NCBI GenBank assembly: GCA_964653075.1
Contig: CAZZAX010000006.1
Location: 1 to 64,000 of the forward strand
Direction of reading: 5' to 3'
DNA: 64,000 nt
Origin: NIOZ-UU13 sp964653075
GTDB lineage: Bacteria; Planctomycetota; Phycisphaerae; Sedimentisphaerales; Anaerobacaceae
This document shows, in pieces, positions 16,890-31,800 of the stretch (position 1 is the stretch's first letter; every line of letters begins with the position of its first letter). Under the pieces are notes generated by a model. It had not been told where the DNA came from, did not search any database, and saw only the letters and a list, made by a program, of their open reading frames with translations. A program made the translations under genes and the position numbers.

Positions 16890-19800
16890 ATGGGCCTGTT
16901 CAAGCGCATCAAAAAACGTAAGCAATCTCAAAAGGCAAATACCAACCGCAACGTGCCTTATATGATGGAGATGCTCGAACCGAGAATAATGTTATCGGCG
17001 GACATGAACGTGGCCGCAGGCGTGCTTTCCAGTACGATCAGTCAGTTCGGCACGCAGTTCGAGTCTTACTACAACGCTGAGAAACTCTCGGGAAACCTCG
17101 ATACCCCTCTGCCTTTGATCAACCAGGTCATCAACACCTACAATCCCGGTTTATCAAGTGATCCATCTGCATTGGCCGATTGGGTTTTCAACAATGCGCA
17201 GAAGGTCGCACCCAGCATCGACAGCCTGCTCGAGATGGACATCGACCTTAACGCGGACTATACCCTCGCCGGCGATGACCTCGTCCTCGACGGCTGGGAC
17301 ACCAACCACGATGATAAGGTCGATTTCATTGAGTTTCTGCAGGGACAATTCATCAGCGACATCTACGACTGGCTGACTCCAACCCCAGACAGTTCATTGA
17401 CTGGCGACTTTAAGAACTTCCTCGACGGATTGGATGAGGATTTCAATTCAACCCTCAGTGGCATGGACTATATTGGCGATCTCGACTTCGACGTCACCGC
17501 CACCGATCTAACTGACGCCAACCAAGTCGCCTTCGATATCGAATTCCGGTTCCGAACCACGAAAAACCTGCCCCTGGATCTGGGCAGGGGAGCGGACGCA
17601 CTCGGCCTGAGCTTCCCCAACGACATCCAGATCACGACAGACTTCAATTTCGACATGCTGTTCGGCGTCCTGACCTCCGGCGAAACACCCACCCAAGACG
17701 ACGCGTTCATCGCAATCGACAACATGCTGGTGCGTGCAAATACCGGCGCAGTCAATATGGCGGGTAAATCCTTCGACCTCGGATTCCTCGGGCTTGAGAC
17801 CTCCTCGCCGTCGACGTTGCAACTCGATGCTAAACTATCCGCCGATTTCGTTGATCCCACATCGCCGACCTCGCTCGGATTCACGGAAGGCCAGTTCGGG
17901 ACCACTGACGCGGGCGGCGTCATTACCGCGACCAACGTGCCGCCCAGCTCGCCCAGCTTCAACCTCACAGATCCCGCCGAGTTCACCCTCCGGATCGGCG
18001 ATGCCGATACGGTGACGGTGACCGTCGCCGCCGGCAACTACGGCAGCCTCGCCCTCCTCGAAGGAGCCGTGCAGACCGGTGTCAATACCGCGGACCTCAC
18101 GGGCATGGTCACGGTGGATTCGACGCCCGGTGGCGAGCTCAGACTCACCGTCGTAAGTCAGAATTTCACTGACCTTGGATTCGCGAACAATGAAGTTTCA
18201 TGGGATGGCAGTGCGCACACGGCGACGGGGGATCCAGCGCAAAGCACACCCATCAGCTTCGTCCTATCGGTTGACAACGGCGCGTCCAAGCTGATATCGA
18301 TTGCCGGCTCTGCATCTTCCGACGCCCCCACAAGAGTAACTGCGATCGTAGGCCAGTTGAACACAGCGCTGACTGGTACGGGCGTCACGGCCAGTAACGA
18401 CGGAGATAAGATCAGACTGAATCCCGGCAGCCATCACATGCAAGTGTCAAACGATCTGACCTTTGACTCGATCATCTCGTTCTCCGACCTCACCGGAACC
18501 TCGGTCAATCTCTCTGTCGACCACGCGGACGCCAATGTCAATCTCAAGGTGAAAATCTCTTCCGGTATCAACGGCCTGAGCCAAAGTGACCTTGTGATCG
18601 GCTTCACCATCAGCGATGCCTTCGGCCTGTCGCTCGACACCACTGCCCCGGACGCCAAGGACCAACTCAGAATCTTTCTGGATCCCAATGGTATCGAAAC
18701 ACCGGGCGACTTGACCGATGACATTACGTTCACTAACTTCGGCAATCTGCTCAACTTCAACGAGATGACCCCGACCAGCCTCCTGTCACTGATCCGTCAA
18801 ATCGGCACATGGCTGGACAACGCCCGCCAGGACGAACTGTTCAGCTCCGTTGAACCCCCCTTCATGAACGGCGACCTGGGCGACGTGCTCGACTTCGATG
18901 ACCTGATTGAAGACGCCCTCCTCTTTGACGACGGCGATGACGGCATCGGCGGCATCGCCGACACCGACAAGCTGATGGAGGAAGTGGAAGGAGCCCTCCT
19001 GCCCAGGTTCACCAACGCACAAGGCCTTGCGAGCATGCTGGATTCGACTCTGGGCGTGCTCGTCGGAGGCGCTTCCGGCGCCAACTACGACGCCGTTAAT
19101 GATATTCTGACTTATGACATCAGCATCAGCCACGACCTGCTCGACATCAATCTGCCCATAGACTTCAACCTGGATCTCACTCCGCTGCTGAACGTCAGCA
19201 GCAATTCGACGGTCGTGCTCGACGCCACAGCCGGTCTTCAGATAACGCTTGGGCTCGACCTGTCCGCAGGTGGCGGCGGGCTGATCCCGGCCACCACCCT
19301 CGAGACGATCAACGCGAACCTCGTGAACGAGATCCTGAGCGGTCCGGTCCTGACCGCCACTAACACCCCCAACATCATCTACGGCCGGCTCAGCGATGAT
19401 GCCGTCTTCGAGATCGAGGAACTCACCGGCAATACTGTATACCGCGTGACCGTGCTTGCCGCCAATACGGACAACAATACTACGGTTGCACACCTGGTGG
19501 CCGACATCAACACCGCGCTTCAGAACGCAGAACAGATCAATCCCGCGGGAGGTTCGGTCAACCTCACGGTAGTCGAGAATCTCACGGCATCCGTACACCC
19601 CACCAACGGCAACCGGATCGTACTCACCTCCACCACCACCGATTTCGAGTTGACCGCCGTCTCGGGCAACCCCGCCGTCAGCGCACTCGGCTTCCTGACC
19701 ACACACGAGGCTGATGGGAGCGGGCCGTGGGCCCTGTCGACGGTGAAGGATACCCCCAAGCTCGTCGGCCGGCTTACGGCTGAGATCTCGCCGGCACCTA

Positions 19801-22800
19801 CGAACTACTACACCATTACCATCGGGGGCATAGCCTACACGGTTACCATCGAGGCCGGTGAGACGGACGCGAACCGCACGATCATCGACCTGATCAACGA
19901 TCTGAACAAAGCCATAGAGACACCTTCCCTCATCTCCGACGCCGTCACGGTCAGCGACCTGACCGGTGACGCGCATTTCAGCATCAGTATCAACGGAGGC
20001 ACACCGATTCCGGTGACGGTGTCGGCCAGCTCGACGGACGGCACAGCCCTCGTTACGTTTGATGGCGCTACGGCCCCGGATACCGGCGACGACACAATCA
20101 CGCTTGGTGCGCATNNNNNNNNNNNNNNNNNNNNNNNNNNNNNNNNNNNNNNNNNNNNNNNNNNNNNNNNNNNNNNNNNNNNNNNNNNNNNNNNNNNNNN
20201 NNNNNNNNNNNNNNACCTTCCTGACGGGCGACGAAGTGGTTTATACCAGCGGCGGCGGCACGGACATCGAAGGTTTGGCCGACGGCAACACGTATTATGT
20301 CATCGTGGTTGACGGCACGACCATCAAGCTCGCCGATACGCTGAACAATGCCAACGCCAACTCGCCCATTGATCTGACGGCGGCCGGCGCGGGCACAGGC
20401 CACCACCTGACGGACGCGCCCAACGTGACCGTCGCTTCGTTTGACGGCGCTACGGCCCCGGATACCGGCGACGACACAATCACGCTTGGTGCGCATACCT
20501 TCCTGACGGGCGACGAAGTGGTTTATACCAGCGGCGGCGGCACGGACATCGTCGGCTTGACCAATGGCACCACCTATTATGTCATTGTGGTTGACGGCAC
20601 GACCATCAAACTCGCCGATACCTTCGCCAATGCCAACGCAGACCTCGCCGTCGTTTTGACGGCGGTCGGAGCCGGCGCGGATCACCGCCTGACGGACACG
20701 GTCAACTCAACCTTCAAACACCTCATCGACGACATCAACCGGGCGATTGGCACAACGGTCCTGGCCGGCCTGATCACAGCCGAGCGCTATGAGAACCAAG
20801 GAACAAACCGCATCCGACTGACCGCGGACGACGAATCAGTGGTGAAGTTTGAGTTGACTGTGGCGGGTGGAGATCCGGCGGACACTGTTTTGGGCCTGCC
20901 GACGACTACGCCCCTTATGGCGAATCTCACCAACCTGGTCGAGATCCTCTCTCAGGGCGACCGCCTGGTCCTTAACGCGTACTCGGACGAGCATACCTTT
21001 GACGTCGCCACAGACGTGGACATCACTGATGACACGATCACTATCACCAACCACGGCCTGGTAACGGGGCGCGCGGTGGACTACAGCCCTGGCGGCGGCA
21101 CCGTAATCAACGGGTTGGCGAGCACTACGTATTATGCCATCGCCGTGGATGCAAATACGGTAAAGTTAGCGACCTCGGAAGCGGATGCGCTGGCGGGGAA
21201 CAACATCAACTTCACAGGAGCCGGCACGGGATCGGCCCACACATTGACCGTGAATCCGATCGCGGGATTCACCGTCAACGGGTCCGGGGTTGGTTTCGAC
21301 GACCTCGGCTTTACAAATGGCCAGACGGCCAACTCGAACGACTTCATCATTAAGCTCACCAACGGGTCGCAACACATCATCAACCTGAACGGGGCCACCA
21401 CCATCGGCGACGTCATCTCCAAGATCGTCGACCAGACCGGCGGCAACATCGGCGCCCTCAACTTCGCCGGCGACTCCGACATCAACGACTACTACGGCAT
21501 GACCTTCGGTGATGTCGGTGTCGAAATCAACGACGACGACTCCGGATTGAAACTCGAAGACAAGACCTGGACCGGCGTGGACGGCACGCCGGTGTTCTAT
21601 GTACAGCCGACCAACGCCTCCCCCGTCGCAATCCGCCTCGGCATCCTGAAGATTGATCCCAGCGGCGACTTCGACCTCGATGGCGATGTCGACGGCGCCG
21701 ACGGCGACGGTATCATCGACGGTGGCGCCCTCGTGGGCGCAGGCCTGGCCGGCCGCTTCTTCATCGAAAACCTGGACATCACCTTCGGAAGCGGTGACGT
21801 CAGCACCGCCAGCGACACTATCAACAACTTTGTTAACCACGGCCTGGCCACCGGCCGCGCCGTCGAGTACAGCAACGGCGGCGGGACCGACATCGGCGGC
21901 CTGACCAATGGCACCACCTACTACGCCATCGTCGTCAACTCGAGCACCATCAAGCTGGCGACCACATCCGCCAATGCCCAGGCCAACACCGCTATCAATC
22001 TAACCACTGCCGGCTCCGGACTCGAGCATTCCCTGACCGTGATGGATCCCCTCTACGCCTCCTTCGATGTCAGCACACCCGCCACCAACTTCACCAACAT
22101 CACCATCGACGGCAGCGAGGACGACTTAGTCACCGCCTTCGTCGCCTTCGACGGCGCCACCGCACCCACCCCTGGAAATGACACCCTCACCATCGGCACC
22201 CACACCTACCAGACCGGCGACGAGGTCGTCTACACCAGCGGCGGCGGCACCGACATTGGCGGGCTGGCCGACGGCACAACCTACTACGTCATTTACGTCG
22301 ACGGCACCAAAGTCAAGCTCGCCGAGACCCTCAACGCCGCCAACGCCAACACCCCCATCGATCTCACCGCCGTTGGCTCCGGGACCAACCACCGCCTCAA
22401 TCAACACTTCACTGACGAGCATGTAGGCACTTACCTCGATATCACTGCAGGCGCCGGATTCACGATCGACCGCTACCGGATTACCTCGATTGACCCGACT
22501 ACGCACGGCGCCTACCTCGATACCTCTCCTGGAACGACCAGCACCACCGGCGGCACAGGCAACATCAAAGGCGTGCAGGCTTCCGCCAGCCTGGGCTTCG
22601 TCGGCATCGACCTGGTCGGCAACGGCAGCCTCAACGGCAACATAAGCACAGGATTCATAGAGCCCGGCTATACGCCACAGGACGGCAAGATCCTCCTCTC
22701 CGAGCTCTTCGAAGCTCTGGGCAATATCACCGATTTCCTTGAGGTACCCGAGTTCGACGGATCGGGCAGCATGACCCTCGACGTCATCCTCCGGCCCGAC

Positions 22801-25800
22801 CTCAGTCTCATCTCGCTGGGGACCAACCCGCAAGTCCTCTTGACAGTCAACAGTATCGGCAACCCCTTTGCTGAGACGACTTTCTCGAACCTGAACCGCG
22901 TCGATTCCAACACCTTCACCATCAGCGGCGACCGAACATCGACCTTCACCACCGGAACAGTCGTCAAGATTAACCTCGGCTCCTCGACCGTGCCCGCCGA
23001 AGTGCAGGCCAGCTCGACCGACGGCACCGTCACCTTTGACGGCGCCGCGGGCCCGAACACCGGCGCCGACACCCTTACTATCGGCGCCCATACCTTCATA
23101 ACCGGCGATGGCGTCGTCTACACCAACGGCGGCGACAGCGATATCGGCGGGCTCAGCGACGGCACCACCTACTTTGTCATTGTCATCGACGGCACCACCG
23201 TCAAGCTCGCCGACACCTTCGCAAATGCCAACGATGACATCGCCATCGACCTGACGGCGGCCGGCTCCGGCGCGAACCACCGACTCACCAACACCACCGT
23301 CGACCTCGTCAGCAATGTGCTGACCGGCTCCACCATTACCTCCGTGACCGCGCCCACGCCGCCTGCGATCGTCGTGACATTCCCGAGTTTGCCCGATGTG
23401 GCTGACCTGCTCAAGTTCGAGGACATTTCCTTCAGCAACATCCTTGATGCCCTATCCGACCTCCTCAATTTCTTAAAAGGTATCGAAGGGTTGGAATTCT
23501 TAGATCAGAAGATTCCTCTAATCAACAAAAGTGCGAGCGACCTGCTGAGCCTGGCGGATAAGCTCACCACGGCCCTGGATGAGATTACGAGCGATCCAGC
23601 CGGAACCATCCAGCTCGTTGAAGCCAAACTTAGAAACGCACTCGGTCTTCCCATTTCCGGTCCGTCTATACTGTCGCTCGACGGTATTGATAATTTACTT
23701 AAATTCGAGCTTGGCCTTGATATTAGTTTCAACGAATCGCTCGGTGTAGATATACCTGAGTTCCTCGACTTGGGTTCTCTTAGTATCCCGGGCTTAAGCG
23801 GCCCGATCGGTCTGGGCGGCTCCGCCGACTTGAATGCGTCCGGCTCACTCACAGCCAACCTTGATTTCGGTATCGATCTTGGAGTTTCAAATCCTTTGAA
23901 TTTAGGTGATATCTACATCTATGACACCACGGGCGTAGAGGCCGAGATTTCCGCCAGCGGCGAAAATCTGAGCTTCTGGGCGTCTCTCGGGCCCTTTGGC
24001 CTGTTCATCCAAAACCACCCGGACTATGACAGCGAGATTTCGATAGGCGGTACGTTCTCCGTTAATGTGAATGATGACAAAGATAATACTGACAATAAAG
24101 CAAAAATCGGCGATGTATTGTTTGACTTAGACAATTTTGACACCGAAATAACCGGTACAATCGAGGGGACACTGCCCACCTTCTTCCCGATGGAATCGAC
24201 ATATGTAGGCAATATTACCTTAACGGATGATGATATGGTAAGTCCTGGAAATCTGGCGAATATCGCCAATTTTGAACTCATCACTGATGCCGGCCAGCTT
24301 CCAGCACCGGCCGACTCCATTGTTCTGAATGCGGCCGATGTGATCAATAAAATCAAGAACTTTGACTTTGCCAACCAGTTCAACCTTTTCGACAACATTC
24401 TGCTGGCAGTGGACGGCATCGACATGTTCCTGGAGGGTATCCAGTACCTGCTGGATACCGAGATATTCAGCGGCCTGAGCCTGCCTGTGATAGGTAACCC
24501 ATTTACTGAGGGAGCCGATTTCATCGAAGATTTCCGGGAAGATTTTGTTGAGCCTCTGCGCAAACTTATCGAAGAGGTCGAGAACGCGGCCAAGGATTTT
24601 GCCGACGCGGACAAGAATATCATTTCCGGATTTTTGTATGATATTCTCGGTGGCCTGCTTCAGGAGACTGACAATGTACCACAATCTGGAGATCCTGACT
24701 TCGAGGACTTCCAAGGTTACTATGGCGCAGAAAGTAACAAGCTTATCGGGCTGACCACGAATCTCGACAGATACGTCGATCCCGACCCCGGCGAAGACAG
24801 TGTTGATTTGGAAGATACCTACGTTCAATGGAACATGAGTATCGGAGATACATATGATTTTGGTACGGATTTCGGCTTTGATGTGGGTGTCCCTGGGCTG
24901 GGAATCGAGGCTGACGGGGACGTCAGCGTCAAGATCGAATGGGACCTTGACTTTGGATTCGGAATAAGCTTCCAGGATGGTTTCTATTTAGACATCTCAG
25001 ACGAGAATGAGCTGACAGCTTCTTTGATTGTCGAACTGGGTGACACAACACTGACCGGAACGCTCGGATTCCTGCAGCTCACCGCCGCCGTTAATGAAGT
25101 TGACCTTGGCTTGGCCTTTGCAGTCAACATCGAAGAAGATGGGGCAACCGGCGATGATGCTGACAAGCTGACCTTTACGGAACTCGGCAAAATCGATATC
25201 GGGTTCGGAATTGCCGCTGAAGCCATTATTGACCTTAACCTTGAGCTGGGGCTCAGCTCCGACGTGGTCGGGTCGAGTGCGGCCTCCGGGTTCCCCAAAG
25301 TTAGTGCAGACTTTATCCTGGATTGGGGCATTTCGGGGCCTGGCGGATTTAATTCAAGTAACCCTGAACTAAGCGATTTTTTCACTGACTTCACTAATAT
25401 CGGTACGGCTTTACAAAACAGCCTTAAATATGTCGGATTCCAGAATATCACTCTCGATCTGGGCTCGTTTGTCAGCGATGTCCTCGGACCCATCGTGGGC
25501 GAGGTCCAGGAGATCACCGAACCTATCCAGCCGCTTATCGACTTTATCACCACCCCATTCCCGGTGCTCAGTGACTTTGGCCTCAATATAACACCTCTGG
25601 ATCTTGCTGCGGCTTATGGCCAGATCGATCCGGGTCTTATTTATGCAATCGCTGATATTATTACTCTAATCAACAAAATTCCGGATCCAGACGAAGTTGG
25701 TTCCCTGAAGATCACTATTTTGGACAATCTACCCATTTACGATGGAGGGACAGATATAGAAAACGGGGGAAGCGTATATTCGTCTGGGGACGTATTCGAT

Positions 25801-28800
25801 ACTCTTGGGGGCGCTGGGGGCGACTTGTGGAATTCCGATTTCGATCTAAGTGCCGCATTTGATACGGTTACGGGATATATCGGAGACATCTTCGGAGACA
25901 ACTGGTTCAGTGATGCCCTCGGTGCCTTAGCGGGCGAGGCGGCGGATATTATGGGCGACCTGACAAGCGAATCCGGGGGGAAAGTAAACCCATGGGCCTT
26001 CCCGATTATCGAAGACCCGATGCAGGTGCTCGGGTTGCTTATGGGCAGACCCGCCGTATTGGTGACCTATGACATGGAACCCCTTGTATTCGAGTTCGAG
26101 TGGAGCCAGTTCTTCTCCATCTGGGGACCGCTCGGTGTTTCCATTAACGTGGAATTCGGTGCCACTATCGATTTCGCGTTTGGCTATGACACCCTCGGTA
26201 TACAGGAGTTTATTGAAAGCGATTTCCGCAATCCGCTCTTGCTGTTTGACGGCTTCTATGTCAGCGACACTGACCTGGCCACGGGTGATTTCGGTACTGA
26301 CGTGCCTGAGCTGGTGTTGAACGGTGGCCTGTGGGCCGCAGCGGAGATTAACCTCGGTGTAGCCAGAGCCGGCGTGGGCGGCGGTGTGTTCATAGAAATC
26401 GACTTCGATCTGTTCGATCCTGACCGGGACGGCAGAGTCCGCATCAAGGAGCTCATCGGCAATATCGTCAACGAATGGGAATATGGCGTGCCCGCCCTGG
26501 CCCCACTGGCGATCTTTGACGTCCACGGCGAGATTACCGCAAAGCTCTTTGCCTTCCTCAAGATCGATCTGTTCCTCTTCGAGATCGACAAACGCTGGAA
26601 CATCACGCCGGAAATCACGATTCTCGAGTTCGACATTCCCTTTACACGTCCGCCAATCCTGGCCACCGAGCTGGATGGTGGCGACCTGCAGATTAACGCA
26701 GGTCCGTACGCTGATCAGAGGCTTAACGGCAACATCAACGATATCGCAGAGAATTTCGAAATCAAACAGGATTCGCCAGGCGGAAGCGTCTTTGTCAGAG
26801 CTCCTGGTCTGTGGGACCACTGGCAGGAATACTCTATGAGCAGTACTGGGGAGGTCATTTTCAAAGGCGGTGAAGGTGATGATACCTTTAATGCGACCGG
26901 TATGGACCAGGATGCGATCACATTTGAAATCGACGGCGGTGTGGGTAATGACACGATCAAGTTAGGTCCCGCCAGCGCATCGGGAGCTGCGGTCATTACG
27001 GGCAGCGAAGGCGACGACACGCTCATCGGTGGAAGCGGCGATGACATTATATACGGCCTCAAGGGTAACGATACCATCTATGGAGGCGGCGGCAACGACA
27101 TTATTTTCGGTGATAACGGTCGCATTGCCACCGAATCTATCACCGCCTTCTTCAACCCAACTGAGGACGGCAACGACACCATTTACGGTGAAGGTGGTAA
27201 CGACATTATATTTGGCAGCGGCGGAGTAGATACTATTTATGGCGATGATGATAATAGCGTTTCCGGAGGTTCCGACAAAGACATCATCATCGGCGACGGC
27301 GGGAAACTGACGTTCAAGAGCTTCGATGGCGCCACCGACGTGAATGCCAGCGCAGAGACCCTCACCCTTACCGGACACGGTCTGAGGACCGGCCAGGTTG
27401 TCGTCTACAACGACGGCGGGGGTACCGCGGTAGGAGGTCTGAGCGACGGCACACCCTATTTCGTGATCGTACAAGACGTCGATACCATCCAACTGGCCGC
27501 CTCACCCAAGGATGTCGACGACGATGAGCCTATTAATCTCACCGCCGGCTCCGGCACCGAACACACCCTGACCACCATCACAGGTACCCAACGCGACCGG
27601 ATTGACCCGAAAGGCGGCAGCGACATCCTCATCGGCAGCGCCGACATCGACGTCATCTTCGGCGGCACAGGCAACGACGTCATAGACGGCGGCGACGGAA
27701 AAGACGTCCTGTACGGTGAAGAAGGCATAGACACCATTTACGGTGGAAGCGAAGCCGACATCATCCTCGGTGGTGAAGGTGGTGACACCATTTATGGCGA
27801 CCGTGACGGCGCGGCGACTGCCGGTAAGTTCGATTCCCAGGATACGGGCACCGAAACCGGCGACCTCATCTACGGCGAAGCCGGACGCGACACCATCTTC
27901 GGTGACGCCGACAACGACACCGGCAGCGCCACCGGAGACGACAAGATTTACGGCGGCGCAGGTGCCGACACCATAGACGGCGACGGCGGCAACGATACGA
28001 TCTTTGGCGAAGGCGACCCCGACTGGATCCACGGCGGCAGCGGCAACGACATCCTTGACGGCGGCGCCGGCAACGACGTCGTCTTTGGCGACCGCGGCTT
28101 CGAGGACATCTCGGGCACATCGCCGCTCTTCAACGGGGCCAGCGCTGTGAATACAACTACGAACACCATCACGCTCGGGACGCATGGCTTCTTGTCCGGC
28201 CAGGCATTCAAGTACAACGCCGGCGGTGGTAATCCCATAGGCGGCCTCGTCGAAGGCGACACGTACTATGTGATCGTCACGAGCCTCACGACCATCAAGC
28301 TGGCCGACAGCAAGCTGGACGCCTGGAATGGAAACGCGCGCGATATCACCGCTGTCGGCAGCGGCGCCTCCCACGTATTCGTACCGGTCTGGAACCCGAC
28401 CGTTTACGGCAACAACACGCTAACCAACTACTTATATCTGTTCGGCGTAACCAAGTCGAGCCAGCCCGGCACTGATGTTGAAGGGGACGATGACATCCGC
28501 TCGGGTATGGGTTCTGACTTACTCGACGGCCAATGGGGCGACGATACGTATCGGATTCGCCTGCATGGGGCCGATAACGACGGCATCATCAGCGCCCACG
28601 ATAGCGGTGACAGCTCAACTCAAAGAGATATCATGCGCGTGAAGGGTACGCTGTTCGACGATATATTCCTGCTGCGCAAGAGCTCGTCATCAACAGGCTT
28701 GTCCTTTGTTGCGTTGCTGAATGACGCGCCTTACGCAGAACGAATCAACTACTGGAGCGTGGATGGCGGACTCGGTCTTGAACGGATGCTGATCTCCGGT

Positions 28801-31800
28801 CTGCTGGGCAATGACCACTTCGCATCGGACGATGTGGGCACCGACACCACACTGGAAGGTAACGAAGGAGAGGACACCTTCCAGGTCGGACAGCTCTACC
28901 ATTCGCCGCGTGATGTTTGCGCCTACTTGTACAACCATGTTGAGCCCGAAGACGTTTTCGCAACCATCCAGACGACTGTCGGCTGGTTGAGCGACGGCAT
29001 CAACCAGCCTATGACGATTTATGGTGGCGTTGGCAATGACTACTTCACCGTCTTCCACAACAAAGCTGTGCTCTCGCTGTTCGGTGAGGACGGCGATGAC
29101 ACCTTCCTCATCAAGGCCTTCGCGCTTGCAGGCTCCCAGGAACCGTTCCGTGACCGTACGGACGTTTCCGGCGGCGCCGGAGTCGACCTTATCCAATACG
29201 CCATGAACGCACCGGTCAATATCGACGGTGGCGACGGCTTTGACCGGGTTATCATCATCGGCACCGAATTCGGCGACGATTTCGTTGTTACCCGGGACGG
29301 GGTCTTTGGCGCCGGCCTGAACGTCAACTTTGTCAATATCGAATCTCTGTCGGTGGACGGCGCTGAGGGTGACGACCGGTTCTACGTCCTAAGCACGGGC
29401 GAGGACTTCATGACTGAGTTATACGGTGGCTTGGGCAGCGATACCTTCAACATGTCCGGGCCGACGCCGCCGATCATCAGCAATGACCTCCGGGGACACA
29501 GCGGTATCATTACCCATGAGATCGAGAATACCGGCACAAGTTACGACGAGACTATTATTGCCGGCATATCGGCGAATATCGCCGACAACGAGGAGGCGGT
29601 GGTTGTTATCAGCGAGCCGGACGGCTCGACGGTGATCACCGAGGGCGGCCCGTATGACTCCTATTACATTGTGCTTTCCGCGGCGCCAATTGCCCCGGTA
29701 ACCGTCCAGGTCAATGCGCCGGTTCAGACACTCGACCAGGAGGAGCGCAAATCCAAGCTGTTCCAGCTCTCCAGTCCAACGGAAGAAAACTTCGCTCCTG
29801 ACCGCACGACCATCTCGCTGGTATTCACTCCCTTCGACTGGTTTACCCCGCAGGAAGTTCGGGTCAGTGCCAGCAATCCGATCGTTGACTACGACGACGA
29901 CGCCATCGAAGGAGACCAGACCGGTTTCATCAATCATGTGGTAACAACAGGGGTCGGCATCGAGGGCGAGCCGGATTTGGTAGCTGCCATCAAGGATCCG
30001 GTTGATTCGACAAAATACACGACCGAGTTTGTCGACGCAAACCCACGAAACGCAGAAACAGACCTGTTTGAGCCATTCACTGATGCCCTTGTCGGCAAGA
30101 TCCTGCGGATAACCGACGGCCCCGGCGCCGGCCAATCTATGCGCATCCTGGGATTTAAGAAGGATGAGTTCGATGTTCCCATCCCCGACACCCTCATCCT
30201 CGACGGTAAGTTCCGCGGGTGTGAGGACAGCCAGGTTGGTCCGGCCAGCATGTACAAGATTACTCGCGATATTGAAGCACACCGGGCGATCACCGTCCTT
30301 GTCCACGACAACGAAAAAGCGGACGTGACCGTAACCCCGTCGGATGACTCGACAGAGCTGTTCGAGAATGGCGCGACGGACACGATCGATATCGTGCTGA
30401 CCCGTGAGCCTACAGGCCCGAGCCCGTCCGACGTCACCGTCACCCTGAGCAGCCTCGACGGCCAGGTCAGCTTCTCCGACACCTCCCTTGTCTTCGACAA
30501 GGACGATGGAGACCTCGATGACTGGAACGACGTCCAGACCGTTACGATAACCGCTGTTAACGACGGCATCCGCGAAGGCTTCCACCACGGGCTGATTACG
30601 TTTACCTCAACAGGTGGCGATTCCGACCGCCTGTCCTCGGCGAGCTATCAGGACACCATTATTATTGGGGCCATCGACGGCGAAACCGCGGCCTATGTTG
30701 GCCTGCTCAACCGGCCCGCCCTCGACTCCGGCGGGGACCCCATCGTCTCCGAAGTCAAGGTCGACGGCGATGTACGGCCCGCCGAATTCTACGAGATTAT
30801 CAGCAACAAGATCGTGTTCCTCACCGCGGGCGGCGATTACGAGGAGCTTGCGGTCGGTACTCAGGTTGACGTGACATACCAGTTCGACATCATCGGCTAC
30901 AACGGCCGCTTCGTCAAGCCACACCTCACTAACATCGCCGACGACGAGGTGCCGCAAGTCAAGATTACGGAGACCGGCGACGGGACCGATGTAATCGAAA
31001 TCGGAGGAGAAGTGACATCCGCCACCAACAACACGCTGTATGACAGCAAAGCTTTTTGGGGCTTCTTCGACCCTTGGAACATGGCCGGTTACCACGTCAG
31101 AATCACCGAAGGAACCGGCGCAGGCCAGGTCAGAGAAATCACCAGCCAGCTCTCGTTCATAGGTGCGATCCTTACCGTAACTGAGGACTGGGACACCAAC
31201 CCCGACGCCACCAGCAAATATGAAATCGTCGTCAACGGCGACAATCCGTGGGTGGATTCTTACGACGTAGTCCTGACCCAGAAGCCGGATTTCGATGTTG
31301 AAATCCTTGTGGATCCGCAGATAACAAAGACCTCCTCCGGCAAGGTCATTCGCTGGGGCGAGCAGGTCTGGGCGAGTTCTACGCATCCGGATGCGGTCAA
31401 TAACGGTGACGGCACCGTAACACTTAAGTTTACCCCCGCCAACTGGGATACGGCACAGACCGTATATGTCACTGCGGTTGCCGATGACTACTCTGACGGT
31501 GACGACACCCAGGTCTTTGCACCTGAGCCCCACACGATAAGCGGTATTCAAGGGCCGCTCTATCTCTACGGTGAGGGCGGCAACGGCTCCATCGTCGACT
31601 TCGAGCCGACCATGCTCCACTATGAGACCAACTACATGCCTGAGACCGATACAGTTGAAAGCGTAGGCATAGACGGCACTACCATGACAGTGGATAAAAA
31701 ACCGCTGTTCGACGGGGCCCAATTACTCAACGATGAGGTCAACGACTTAATCGAAGATTTAGCCACAGAGCAGGAGATTGCTGATGCTCTTGTCGATGAG

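Noticed and set aside
17468..20114. Long open frames on the minus strand within the giant gene (up to 442 codons), with more at 22126-23280, 27502-28374, 29419-31722 and 38059-39258
   Set aside because: They are mirror frames produced by GC-rich, Asp/Gly/Thr-rich coding sequence; the plus frame carries clear domains throughout.
16890..20312. Separate 1,140-residue protein ending after the gap
   Set aside because: Its last residues are a wrong-frame reading of the downstream repeat caused by the 100-N placeholder.
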